A DNA stretch of 64,000 bases, taken from assembly GCA_019802505.1 (NCBI GenBank), contig JAFMOC010000705.1, positions 405,066 through 469,065 of the forward strand, written 5' to 3'. The notes beneath the pieces are model-generated. The model was not told the origin of the DNA and did no database searches. It saw nothing but the letters and a program-made list of their open reading frames with translations. Shown piece after piece: positions 1 to 24,148 of the stretch. The stretch is from Corydoras sp. C115 (lineage: Eukaryota; Chordata; Actinopteri; Siluriformes; Callichthyidae). Position 1 is the first letter of the stretch. Every line of letters begins with the position of its first letter. Position numbers and translations under genes: made by a program.

Positions 1-78
1 AAAAGCATCAACATGCTGATAAGAACTCGAACCTCTGTCCTGTTGGCTGAACTTTTGTGTCTTGTTTTTTGCTTATAG

Positions 79-14035
<13,957 letters not shown>

Positions 14036-14806
14036 AAAACCCCCTCCCTCTTTAAATGTGGTTTGCAAAAAAAGAAAAGCAAAAAAAAAATCTAATTGGG
14101 ATCCCCCCCCCCACCCTTTGTACTTCACACAGTTCCCTGTCCACCTTTCCTCGAACTCTCGCTGGTGTTTTCAGCCGTGTGAAGAGGGTCACTGAGGAGG
14201 ATGGTTTAAAGTTGAAGTTTTTTTTTTTTTTTTGGTTTGTTTTTGCCCCCCCCCCCCCTTTCTCCCTGCCAAGTATTGCGTGCGTTGCAGTTTGTATTGT
14301 GTTTATAATAATAACCCATTCCTTTCCTCTTTTCTAAAGAATATTTTTTTTAATCTGTGAAAAGTTTGGGGGGTTTAAAGTTTTGACTCGTTCCTTTTCG
14401 TTTTATGGTTTTCTGCCTGAAATCGTGCGTGGATGATTTTTCTGAAGCCTCTCTTTCCTCCCTCCCCCCCTCTGAGTCCATTTTACTTGTTTTAGTTTGG
14501 GAACAGAATGTTAGAGGTGTAGATCAGCTAAAGCAGTTGAGTTTATTTTTTACCAAATCTAAATATATAGCTATATGAATGGTTGGTTGGTTGTCCGGCG
14601 ATCTGAGCTGTTCCGAGAGTTCGGGATTTTCCCGCCCCTATGTTTTCTGTGCTTATATGCAATTCTGTATTAAGGGTGACCCACTTGTGTGAACTCGGAT
14701 TACTGAACCCCATCAGTCAGCTCTTAATGTTTGTACAGGCTTGATGAATGAAGAGATGCTAATCACATGCATATCCAGATTTCTTTACGTCGACGTGACT
14801 TTTTGT

Positions 14807-14842
<36 letters not shown>

Positions 14843-15189
14843 CCCTTTCCACACCGTTTTACTTTTTATTTTTCGGAGCATTTGTCGTGACTATAGACGC
14901 ACCGCTGTCACTTTGCGCTCACCGTAGAGGTTGTGGTATACGTGGGGTGGGGAGGTCAGTGGGACACCCCAAAAAGTGCGTGTGTTTTCCCACCTCATTG
15001 CTTCCTCCCGGCTCGTTCCATATCGATGCCCCACCCCCTTTCTTTAAAAACTTTCCCTCATATTAGTTATTACTTTTCAGATAATTAGGAAAGTACTGAT
15101 GACCAGACTTGTACATTTTGATTTTATTTTTTGTCAGTGGCTCTTTTTGTTTTTTTTCTTTTTCTTTTTTTTGTACTGTGCGTTTTAAA

Positions 15190-15195
15190 AATAAA
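15190..15195 (+). promoter_or_regulatory. poly(A) signal AATAAA, proximal candidate for ubap2l
   Basis: A canonical hexamer 1.15 kb after the stop, with T-rich flanks. Its use is inferred. Confidence 0.5.
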
Positions 15196-15374
15196 TGGAT
15201 AAACTTGTCTTGTACATATATAAATATATATAAAATACATGTACTGTAGTCCATGTTTGTTCGATGGCTTTTTTTTTTTTTTTTTTCCCCCTTTCAAGTC
15301 CTTACACCTAGACTTAAATGTTTGTTTCATATTTTTTTATTTTGTAAAATATATACATATATAAATATTAAGTA

Positions 15375-15380
15375 AATAAA
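15375..15380 (+). promoter_or_regulatory. poly(A) signal AATAAA, distal candidate for ubap2l
   Basis: A canonical hexamer followed by an A run. It is the last one before the SINE-rich intergenic region. Confidence 0.5.
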
Positions 15381-15632
15381 CACAAAAAAAGACATTTTCA
15401 TCATTTTGGATGCGAATGTCTTTTAAAGAAAACTACTTGTGTATGTTTTGTTCCTTTTCTGATTTTTTTTATTTATTTTTTTTTTTTAACTGTAGGCATA
15501 GAAACAGGACAGTGACCCAATGTGTGTACATGACCTTTATTTAAATGTTTATACTGACTGGTTGAAAATGTAAGATGATGGCAGAGATGAAAGTTAGGAA
15601 GTGTAGTTGTTATTTATATATATGTATATAAA

Positions 15633-15955
15633 GGGTGGCACGGTGGCTTAGTGGTTAGCATGTTCTCCTCTCTGCGCTAGGGATTCCCGGTTCGAATCCC
15701 CATCTGGATGGAGCTTCCATGTTCTTCCCATGTCCTCTGGGTTCTCCAGTTTCCACCCACAGTCCAAAAGCATGGATCAAGTCAATTGAGTTCTCCAAAT
15801 TGCCCCATATAGTGTGTATGTGTGAGTAAGTGTGTGTCCAGTGATAGATTGGTGTCGTGTCCTGGGTGTATCTGCCCAGCGCCCAAAACATTCTCCCCTG
15901 GATGGGCATGGGGAACCCCCCCCCTGCGACCCTAATAGAAGATAAAGCAGAAGAT
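15633..15955 (+). mobile_element. SINE-A
   Basis: Full head, tail replaced by a (TA)n run (15956-15982). Confidence 0.88.
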
Positions 15956-16135
15956 ATTTAATATATATATATATATATATATGCATGTTCGTTATGTGTT
16001 TATATACAGAATTTAACAGAATGGGGTAGACGGGTGTGTGTGTAATGTCATCCCCTCTCTCAAGTAAACTGGAGGTCAAAATTGGAGAACAGAACAATTT
16101 CCTAAATGTCAAGGTCTCTTTGTAATTTATCAAAA

Positions 16136-16667
16136 TTAGAGAATGCTTTCAGATACCCGCAAGTTTTTGGTGTTAATCTGGGACCTGGTGCGAATTTCCA
16201 TAATTATCTGACAAACTATTTAACTGACGTTTCAGTTTTCACTGACTTTGTTAAAAAAGGTGAGCCGTTCTAAACTTACTGAAACCCTCAGGCAGGAGGT
16301 CGTCCAGATGAAGGCCAAGGAGGTGACTACCAAAGGTGTGACTATCAAGAGTAGTTGGTTGTTCAAGTCTCAAATTCCCCAAAGAAGGCTGCTCGCTTCT
16401 GAAAGACAAGTGCAAGAGAGTGGACAGGATAAAGTGGAGAATCTCCATGCGTCATAAGTTCAACACCGCAGCTGGAGTCGCTCGCCATCTGTCTGTCTCA
16501 TCATAGTGTCTCACATCTGAGAGCGTTCAGACTGAAAGCTCTAAACGTATATGTATAATATTGTACACACACTGCCTGCCAAAGAGGTCACCACCAGGAC
16601 TGAACTAAGGTAACAGGTAAGCGCCTCCTATAGGATAATAACCTCAGGTGATTATTTCCACTGCAGA
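16136..16667. other. intergenic sequence, nothing recognised
   Basis: An open frame at 16248-16457 reads SKLTETLRQEVVQMKAKEV; I recognise no family, though an old transposase fragment is possible. Confidence 0.4.
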
Positions 16668-16675
16668 GTTATAAA

Positions 16676-17496
16676 TAGAGCTGTGCGATACCAAGTAAAT
16701 ACAGGGCCAATATCGCGATATTCGATACCGATACTTTTTAATATTTAAGCTTCATTCATCCAAAAGACCTAGTATAGAATTTCGCCAAACATTGTAGGTG
16801 ACAACAAAATAATGTATCCCAATCAACATCTTTGTTTAGAAACATTCATTCATTCATTATCTCCCGCTTTATCCTCTATTAGGGTCGCGGTGGGGTTCCC
16901 CATGCCCATCCAGGGGAGAACGTCTCGGGCGCTGGGCAGATAGACCCAGGACAGGGCGCCAATCCATCGCTGGGCACACTCACTCACACAGACACACTCT
17001 ATATGGGGCAATTTTTTGAGAATTCAATTGACTTAATCCATGTTTTTGGACTGTGGGAGGAAACCGGAGAACCCAGAGGAAACCCACGCAGACACGGGGA
17101 GAACATGGAAACTCCACCCAGATGGGGATTCGAACCGGGAATCCCTAGCGCTGAGAGGAGAACATGCCAACCACTAAGCCACCGTGCCACCTGTTTAGAA
17201 ACAATGGAACAGTAATAAAACAAAGTTTGCTTTAACGTGAGGAAAATATATATTTTTGAGGTACAAAAGGAGAAACGACAATACAAATATAAAGTCAAAA
17301 TGCTCCCCTCACTAGACAGTTTTTTCTTTCTTTGTTTCTTTTTTTCTAATAGAATTGTTCTTAGGCAAAACAATAAAAAAGGAATTTTCACACACAAAAA
17401 ACTTGAGTATCGATCTTTTTACGCAAGTATTGTTCAATACCAATACCAGCGTTGGTATCGATATTATCGATATTTGTATCGATCCGCACAGCTCTA
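16676..17496. mobile_element. hAT MITE family G, copy 2, carrying a nested SINE
   Basis: Same termini as 12996-13479, with perfect duplication GTTATAAA (16668-16675, 17497-17504). Without the SINE it is close in length to copy 1. Confidence 0.93.
16845..17191 (-). mobile_element. SINE-A nested in hAT MITE G
   Basis: 12-bp duplication TGTTTAGAAACA (16833-16844, 17192-17203). The uninterrupted target is visible in MITE copy 1. Confidence 0.95.
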
Positions 17497-17585
17497 GTTA
17501 TAAACCCTAACTGCTGCTGTGAGTAACTGATCATTTAATAAACAAACGTATAAACTATTCATCTGTCTATAAAAATATATATATA

Positions 17586-17872
17586 TCCATCCATACGTTA
17601 TCTTCTGCTTCATCCTCTATTAGGGTCGTGGGGGGGTTCCCCATTCCCATCCAGGGGAGAACATTTCAGCCGCTGGGCAGCTACACCCAGGACAGGGTGC
17701 CAATCTATCACTGGGCACACACGCACTCACATAAACACACTCTATATGGGGCAATTTGGAGAACTCAATTGACTTGAGCCATGTTTTTGGACCGTGGGAG
17801 GAACCCGGAGGAGAAGCTTGGAGAACATGGAGACTCCACCCAGATTGGGATTCGAACCGCTAAGCCACCGTG
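17586..17872 (-). mobile_element. SINE-A with internal deletion near the head
   Basis: Jumps from GATTCGAACCG to TAAGCCACCGTG. Confidence 0.85.
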
Positions 17873-17931
17873 TTTGTCCAGCCGTCACATTATTGACAAT
17901 AACACACCTCTGACAGCTTCACATTCGAATT

Positions 17932-18274
17932 CATTCATTCATTATCTCCTGCTTTATCCTCTATTACGGTCACGGTGGGGTTCCCCATGCCCATCCAGGG
18001 GAGAACGTTTCGGGCGCTGGGCAGATACACCCAGGACAGGGCGCCAATCTATCACTGGACACACTCACTCACACAGACACACTCTATATGGGGCAATTTG
18101 GAGAACTCAATCGACTTGATTCATGTTTTTGGACTGTGGGAGGAAACCGGGGAACCCGGAGGAAACCCACACGGACACGGGGAGAACATGGAAACTCCAC
18201 CCAGATGGGGATTCGAACCGGGAATCCCTAGCGCTGAGAGGAGAACATGCTAAACACTAAGCCACCGTACCGCC
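17932..18274 (-). mobile_element. SINE-A in family B
   Basis: 12-bp duplication CACATTCGAATT (17920-17931, 18275-18286). Confidence 0.92.
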
Positions 18275-18636
18275 CACATTCGAATTAAAGCGTGAAATAC
18301 AATATATTATTTCCCTAAACTGTGTTCTGTAATTTGTCCACTAGATGGCAATATTTAATCGTTTAATCTAATACACCTCTTTGCCGTGATTAATTCACAA
18401 TAACGCACTGTTTTCTTAAACAGTGTTCTGTAATTTGACCACTAGATGTCAGTATTTGATAGAGAAACTGAAAACCTGCCGCTCAACGTTCATTCAAAAA
18501 GCGGGCTAGATTTTATTACGGGAGACCAGATTATTGAAGTTTGTTCTTTTAATAAACACATTTATAAATCAAACCTTGTTTTTTTATTGTAGCGTGTTTG
18601 TAACTGTTTTATAAAAGTAATATGAGGTTGTATATT

Positions 18637-18987
18637 CATTCATTCATTCATTATCTTCCTCTTTATCCTCTACTAGGGTCGCGGGGGGGTTCCCCATACC
18701 CATCCAGGGTAGAACGTTTCAGGCGCTGGGCAGATACACCCAGGACAGGGTGACAATCTATCACTGGACACACACTCACTCACACAGACACACTCCATAT
18801 GGGGCAATTTGGAGAACTCAATTGACTTGATCCATGGTTTTGGACTGTGGGAGAAAACCGAAGAACCCGGAGGAAACCCACGCGGACACGGGGAGAACAT
18901 GGAAACTCCACCCAGATGGGGATTCGAACCGGGAATCTCTAGTGCTGAGAGGAGAACATGCCAACCACTAAGCCACCATGCTGCCAA
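18637..18987 (-). mobile_element. SINE-A in family B
   Basis: 10-bp duplication GTTGTATATT (18627-18636, from 18988). Confidence 0.9.
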
Positions 18988-19110
18988 GTTGTATATTATT
19001 GTAAAAAAATAAAAATAAACAAGCCCTCTAGTAGTGCTTTATTATGCATATTCTTATTCAACATTTATACTGCATATAATTATCATGTTTTGTCATATTA
19101 TTTTCTAGAT

Positions 19111-19461
19111 AGGGCGGCACGGTGGCTTAGTGGTTAGCATGTTCTCCTCTCAGCGCTAGGGATTCCCGGTTCGAATCCCAATCTGGGTGGAGTTTCCATG
19201 TTCTCCCCGTGTCTGCGTGGGTTTCCTCCGGGTTCTCTGCTTTCCTCCCACAGTCCAAAAACATGGATCAAGTCAATTGAATTCTCAAAATTGCCCCATA
19301 TAGAGTGTGTCTGTGTGAGTGAGTGTGTGCCCAGCGATGGATTGGCGTCCTGTCCTGGGTCTATCTGCCCGGCGCCCGGGACGTTCTCCCCTGGATGGGC
19401 ATGGGGAACCCCACCGCGACCCTAATAGAGGATAAAGCGGGAGATAATGAATGAATGAATG
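19111..19461 (+). mobile_element. SINE-A reference copy (tRNA-derived SINE, full length)
   Basis: This copy defines the family. The head GGCGGCACGG leads into an A box TGGCTTAGTGG (19123-19133) and a B box GGTTCGAATCC (19168-19178), the internal RNA polymerase III promoter of a tRNA-derived SINE. The body contains the GTTTCCATGTTCTCCCC and CCTCCCACAGTCCAAA blocks also known from the DANA-like SINE superfamily of fishes. The 3' end is ATAAAGCGGGAGATAATG followed by ATGA repeats. The 11-bp target-site duplication ATTTTCTAGAT flanks it (19100-19110 and 19462-19472). On the opposite strand its complement gives the spurious open frames with [20 protein letters not shown] sequences. Confidence 0.93.
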
Positions 19462-19859
19462 ATTTTCTAGATAAAAACTAGATCGCTAACTGTAAAAGCA
19501 GCTTTACGGCTCTGATTTACTGACAACATGACGCACAGATTAAGAATAATACAGTAAATAACATGTTAAACCGTAAAGCATTAAATGGCGCATAAATGTG
19601 GTATTATTAGAAATAAGTTCTATAAACACTAAACCATTTAGAATGTTAAGAACTGTTTAAAACGTATGGAGGGCATCAGGGGCGTTTTTAGGGTTTAGAA
19701 ACATCAGGGGCTTTAGCCAAGATCCCTTATTACCCCTCTGTTCTCTTTAAAAATTGCCCTTTCATGAGGGTATTTATCCATTTTTCAAACTCTGGTTACA
19801 TTAATTTTGTTTGATCATTTATTAGTTATATTGGATAAAATTAAATAACATGTGAAATA

Positions 19860-20005
19860 TGTCTGCCCAGTGATAGATTGGCGTCCTGTCCTGGGTGTAT
19901 CTGCCCAGCGCCCGAAACGTTCTCCCCTGGATGGACATGGGGAACCCCCCCCACGACCCTAATAGAGGATAAAGTCGAAGATAATGAATGAATGAATGAA
20001 TTAAA
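19860..20005 (+). mobile_element. SINE-A, 3' half
   Basis: 5' truncated in the GCCCAGTGATAG block; ATGA tail kept. Confidence 0.85.
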
Positions 20006-20039
20006 TATGTCTGTCAGCAGTGGAGAGCACATTCAGTTC

Positions 20040-20370
20040 TTAGTGGTTAGCATGTTCTCCTCTCAGCACTAGGGATTCCCGTTTTGAATCCCCATCTGGG
20101 TGGAGTTTCCATGTTCTTCCCGTGTCCGCGTGGGTTTCCTCCGTGTTCTCCGGTTTCCTCCCACAGTCTAAAAACATGGATCAAGTCAATTGAATTCTCC
20201 AAATTGCCCCATATAGAGTGTGTCTGTGTGAGTGAGTGTGTGCCCAGCGATAGATTGGCGCCCTGTCCTGGGTGTATCTGCCCAGCGCCCGAAATGTTCT
20301 CCCCTGGATGGACATGGGGAACCCCCCGCGACCCTAATAGAGGATAAAGCAAAAGATGGATGGATGGATA
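20040..20370 (+). mobile_element. SINE-A
   Basis: Lacks only the first bases of the head; ATGG tail. Confidence 0.87.
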
Positions 20371-20516
20371 ATTAAATTAAGCGAATTAATTGAAATATAA
20401 ATTACTTTGTTTATGATACCACGTTGCTTGGTTTCAATTTAAACCATACAACATGGTGTGTTGCTTACATGTGTATTTATGTAAGTATGGTTAATTATTT
20501 ATATAAGTTGGTTATA

Positions 20517-20873
20517 TTCATTCATTATCTTCCGCTTTATCCTCTATTAGGGTCGCGGAGAGGGGGGGGGGGGGGGTTCCCCATGCCCATCCAGGGGAGA
20601 ACGTTTCGGGCGCTGGGCAGATACACCCAGGACAGGGCACCAATCTATCACTGGGCACACACTCACTCACACAGACACACTCTATATGGGGCAATTTGGA
20701 GAACTCATTGACTTGATCCAAGTTTTTGGACTGTGGAAGGAAAACGGAAGAACCCGGAGGAAACCCACATGGACACGAGGAGAACATTTAAACTCCACCC
20801 AGATGGGGATTCGAACCGGCAATCCCTAGAGCTGAGAGGAGAACATACTAACCACTAAGCCACCGTGCCGTCC
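20517..20873 (-). mobile_element. SINE-A
   Basis: 13-bp duplication TAAGTTGGTTATA (20504-20516, 20874-20886); 14-nt G run. Confidence 0.93.
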
Positions 20874-21028
20874 TAAGTTGGTTATAAATCAAAGTAAATT
20901 TTGAAATTGCCCATCTTACCAGATTAATCCTTTATACAGCTAGTTGAAAACCAACAGGTGGTTGATAAAAGGAACTTATCCTCTCGGCTGTAACAAAGTG
21001 TATATACACAAACCATATTTGGTGTTTA

Positions 21029-22004
21029 TTCATTCATCCATCATCTTCCGCTTTATCCTCTATTAGGGTTGCAGTGGGGTTCCCCATGCCCATCCAGGGG
21101 AGAACGTTTCGGGCGCTGGGCAGATACACCCAGGACAGGCGCCAATCCATCGCTGGGCACACACTCACTCACACAGACACACTCTATATGGGGCAATTTG
21201 GAGAATTCAATTGACCTGATCCATGTTTTTGGACTGTGGGAGGAAACCGGAGAACCCGGAGGAAACCCACGCGGACACGGGGAGAACATGGAGACTCCAC
21301 CCAGATGGGATTCGAACTGGGAATCCCTAGCGCTGAGAGGAGAACATGCTAACCACTAAGCCACCATGCCGCCCATATTTCTATTATATTCATCCATCCA
21401 TTATCTCCCGCTTTATCCTCTATTAGGGTCGCGGTGGGGTTCCCCATGCCCATCCATGGGAGAACGTTTCGGGCGCTGGGCAGATACACCCAGGACAGGA
21501 CGCCAATCTATCATAGGACACACACTCACTCACACAGACACACTCTATATGGGGAAATTTGGAGAACTCAATTGACTTGACTTGATCCATGTTTTCGAAC
21601 TGTGGGAGGAAACTGGAGAACCCGGAGGAAACCCATGCGGACACGGGGAGAACATGGAACGTTTCGGGTGCTGGGCAGATACACCCAGGACAGGGCGCCA
21701 ATCCATCGCTGGGCACACACTCACTCACACAGACACACTCTATATGGGGCAATTTGGAGAACGCAATTGACTTGATCCATGTTTTTGGAAACCAGAGAAC
21801 CCGGAGGAAACCCACGCGGACACGGGGAGAACATGGAAACTCCACCCAGATTGGGATTCGAACCGGGAACTTGACTTGACCGGGAACTTGACTTGATATA
21901 TGTTTTTGGACTGTGGGAGGAAACGGAGAACACGGAGGAAACCCACATGGACACGGGGAGAACATGAAAACTCCATGCTAACCACTAAGCCACCGTGCCG
22001 CCCC
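21029..22004 (-). mobile_element. cluster of three to four SINE-A copies inside one target duplication
   Basis: The whole 976-bp block is flanked by ATTTGGTGTTTA (21017-21028, 22005-22016). Units join near 21375, 21660 and 21880, some truncated. Growth after a single insertion is likely. Confidence 0.85.
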
Positions 22005-22016
22005 ATTTGGTGTTTA

Positions 22017-22354
22017 AATTAAAAATAAAGACTGGGCAATGCATTTGAAGGATATAGGAAAGTAAAATAATTGGGCTAAACAGAACAACACAATACACTG
22101 AGTTAATTAAATATATGAATGTGTAACAAGCAACACGTTCAAACCTGCGTAGCAACAACTTAACAACTCGCGGGTTGGGTGTTAATTATTGTTTCAAGGG
22201 CACATATACACGTATATATAAATTTAAATAGGAAATATAATGCCTTTAACCTGATTATTTACCTTGAATCACACGCGAAATAGACAGGGTCCAATCGACA
22301 AGCGAAGTGTTGGAAATCGACGCATGCGCATGCGCACTAAGCCAAAGTCGCCCA
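22017..22354. other. intergenic unique sequence with NRF1 motif
   Basis: One of the few non-repeat stretches upstream of hax1; AT-rich except for the CGCATGCGC region. Confidence 0.5.
22325..22336 (+). promoter_or_regulatory. perfect NRF1-type palindrome TGCGCATGCGCA
   Basis: This matches the NRF-1 consensus (YGCGCAYGCGCR) at every position. It lies in one of the few non-SINE stretches (22017-22354), about 1.8 kb before the hax1 ATG, with SINEs and an inverted repeat in between. NRF-1 drives many genes for mitochondrial proteins, and HAX1 is one. A role here is speculative. Confidence 0.35.
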
Positions 22355-22553
22355 ACTTTATCCTTTATTAGGGTCGCGGGGGGGTTCCCATGTCCATCCA
22401 GGGGAGAACGTTTCGGGCGCTGGGCAGATACACCCAGGACAGGGCGCCAATCTATCACTGGGACACACACTCACTCACACAGACACACTCTATATGGGGC
22501 AATTTGGAGAAATGAATTGACTTGATCCATGTTTTTGGACTGTGGGAGGAAAC
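22355..22553 (-). mobile_element. SINE-A, 3' part
   Basis: Stops in the GGGAGGAAAC block. Confidence 0.85.
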
Positions 22554-22691
22554 AGGTTCCTTTATTCAAACACTTCATCTAGAACCATCATTTATTAGAA
22601 CTGAATGTGCTCTCCACTGCTGACAGACACATTTCATATGTTATTTTATTTTATCCAATATAACCAATAAATGTGCGGCACTTAGTTAAAT

Positions 22692-23040
22692 GTGTGGCTT
22701 AGTGGTTGGCATGTTCTCCTCTCAGCACTAGGGATTCCCGGTTCGAATCCCCATCTGGGTGGAGTTTCCATGTTCTCCCCGTGTCCGCGTGGGTTTCCAC
22801 CGGGTTCTCCGGTTTCCTCCCACAGTCCAAAAACATTGAACAAGTGAATTGAGTTCTCCAAATTGCCCCATATAGAGTGTGTCTGTGTGAGTGAGTGTGT
22901 GTCCAGTGACAGATTGCCGCACTGTCCTGGGTCTATCTGCCCAGCGCCCGAAACGTTCTCCCCTGGATGGGCATGGGGAACCCCACCCTTCCCTGCGCGA
23001 CCCTAATAGAGGATAAAGCGGAAGATAATGAATGAACGAA
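22692..23040 (+). mobile_element. SINE-A
   Basis: Near full length, between two repeat H segments. Confidence 0.88.
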
Positions 23041-23121
23041 TATAACCAACTTATATAAATAATTAACCATACTTACATAAATACACATGTAAGCAACACA
23101 CCATGTTGTATGGTTTAAATT

Positions 23122-23182
23122 GAACACCCAGGACAGGACTCCAATCTATCTCTGGGCACACACTCACTCACACAGACACCAC
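23122..23182 (-). mobile_element. SINE-A central fragment
   Basis: Only the CACCCAGGACAGG to CTCACACAGACAC part. Confidence 0.8.
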
Positions 23183-23232
23183 ATTTGCCCCCCCATGTTA
23201 AAAATCAATAAATAAAACATTAATATTGTTTG

Positions 23233-23529
23233 CTGGGGATTCCCGGTTCGAATCCCCATCTGGGTGGAGTTTCCATGTTCTCCCCGTGTCCGCGTGGGTT
23301 TCCTCCGGGTTCTCCGGTTTCCTCCCACAGTCCAAAAACATGGATCAAGTCAATTGAGTTCTCCAAATTGCCCCATATAGCATGTGTGTGAGTGTGTGTC
23401 CAGTGATAGATTGGCACCCTGTCCTGGGTCTGTCTGCCCAGCACCTGAAATGTTCTCCCCTGGATGGGCATGGGGAACCCCCCCGCGACCCTAATAGAGG
23501 ATAAAGCGGAAGATAATGAATGAATGAAT
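23233..23529 (+). mobile_element. SINE-A, 5' truncated
   Basis: Begins at GGGGATTCCCGGTTCG, with ATGA tail. Confidence 0.87.
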
Positions 23530-23540
23530 ATGTATAGTAT

Positions 23541-23844
23541 ATTAGGGTCGTGGGGGGGGGGGTTCCCCATGCCCATCCAGGGGAGAACGTTTCGGGCGCT
23601 GGGCAGATACACCCAGGACAGGACGCCAATCTATCGCTGGACACACACTCACTCACACAGACACACTCTATATGGGGCAATTTGGAGAACTCAATCGACT
23701 TGATCCATGTTTTTTGGACTGTGGGAGGAAACCCACGCGGACACGGGGAGAACATGGAAACTCCACCCAGTTGGGGATTCGAACCGGGAATCCCTAGCGC
23801 TGAGAGGAGAACGTGCTAATCACTTAACCACCGTGCTGCCCTAC
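23541..23844 (-). mobile_element. SINE-A, tail missing
   Basis: Tail-to-tail with 23233-23529, forming an inverted pair. Confidence 0.87.
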
Positions 23845-24060
23845 ATATTTTATATGTAATTTAATTATTTTATCCAATATAACTAATAAATGATCAAACA
23901 AAATGAATGTAACCACAGTTTGAAAAATGGATAAATACCCTCATTAAAGGGCAATTTTTAAAGAGGGCAGAGGGGGGAATAATGGATCTGGGCTAAAGCC
24001 CCTGATGTTTCTAAAGCCTAAAATCGGCCCTGCTATACGATGTTTTACGGCTCTGGAAGG

Positions 24061-24148
24061 TTCTGTCAGCTGTAGCCCCGCCCCCTTTCAAGAACACGTG
24101 ACTTGGTTTTGCTTCGATCGTCTGCTATGCGTTTAGTTGTCGCTTTAA
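24061..24148 (+). promoter_or_regulatory. hax1 proximal promoter / 5' UTR region
   Basis: The 90 bp before the hax1 ATG carry a GC box (GCCCCGCCCCC, 24075-24085) and an E-box (CACGTGAC, 24095-24102) close to the USF/TFE3-type consensus. There is no TATA box, and the first exon and intron 1 are CpG-rich. This fits a TATA-less housekeeping promoter. The transcription start cannot be placed from sequence alone. Confidence 0.5.

Larger units (their letters stand above)
14036..15400 (+). other. ubap2l: ubap2l 3' UTR and transcript end
   Basis: The sequence downstream of the stop is free of SINEs for about 1.6 kb, unlike its surroundings. It is rich in T and C runs, with a (TC)n tract near 14813-14840. 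AATAAA signals sit at 15190-15195 and 15375-15380, the latter followed by A-rich sequence, so the mRNA probably ends near 15.2 or 15.4 kb. No alternative coding exon was seen. Confidence 0.65.
17873..19025 (+). mobile_element. family B repeat, copy 3, interrupted by two SINEs
   Basis: Starts GTTTGTCCAGCCGTCACATT; the TTTGTAACTG and GAGGTTGTATATT blocks match other copies. The GTTCTGTAATTTG block occurs twice. Confidence 0.65.
19676..20520 (+). repeat. repeat H, forward segments
   Basis: Starts CATCAGGGGCGTTTTTAGGG, a hAT-like end. Three parts of it recur inverted at 22599-22664, 23040-23122 and 23845-24032, in changed order. SINE pieces interrupt it. Confidence 0.6.
22599..24032 (-). repeat. 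repeat H, inverted segments
   Basis: Segments 22599-22664, 23040-23122 and 23845-24032 are reverse complements of parts of 19676-20520. It ends CCCCTGATG...GGCCCTG. SINEs fill the gaps. Confidence 0.6.

Noticed and set aside
16248..16457. 69-residue frame SKLTETLRQEVVQ
   Set aside because: Short, no recognised family, no splice partners; listed only as an unknown stretch.
19123..19178. tRNA gene (A and B boxes present)
   Set aside because: No tRNA cloverleaf, and the same boxes recur in about 80 copies; it is the SINE promoter.
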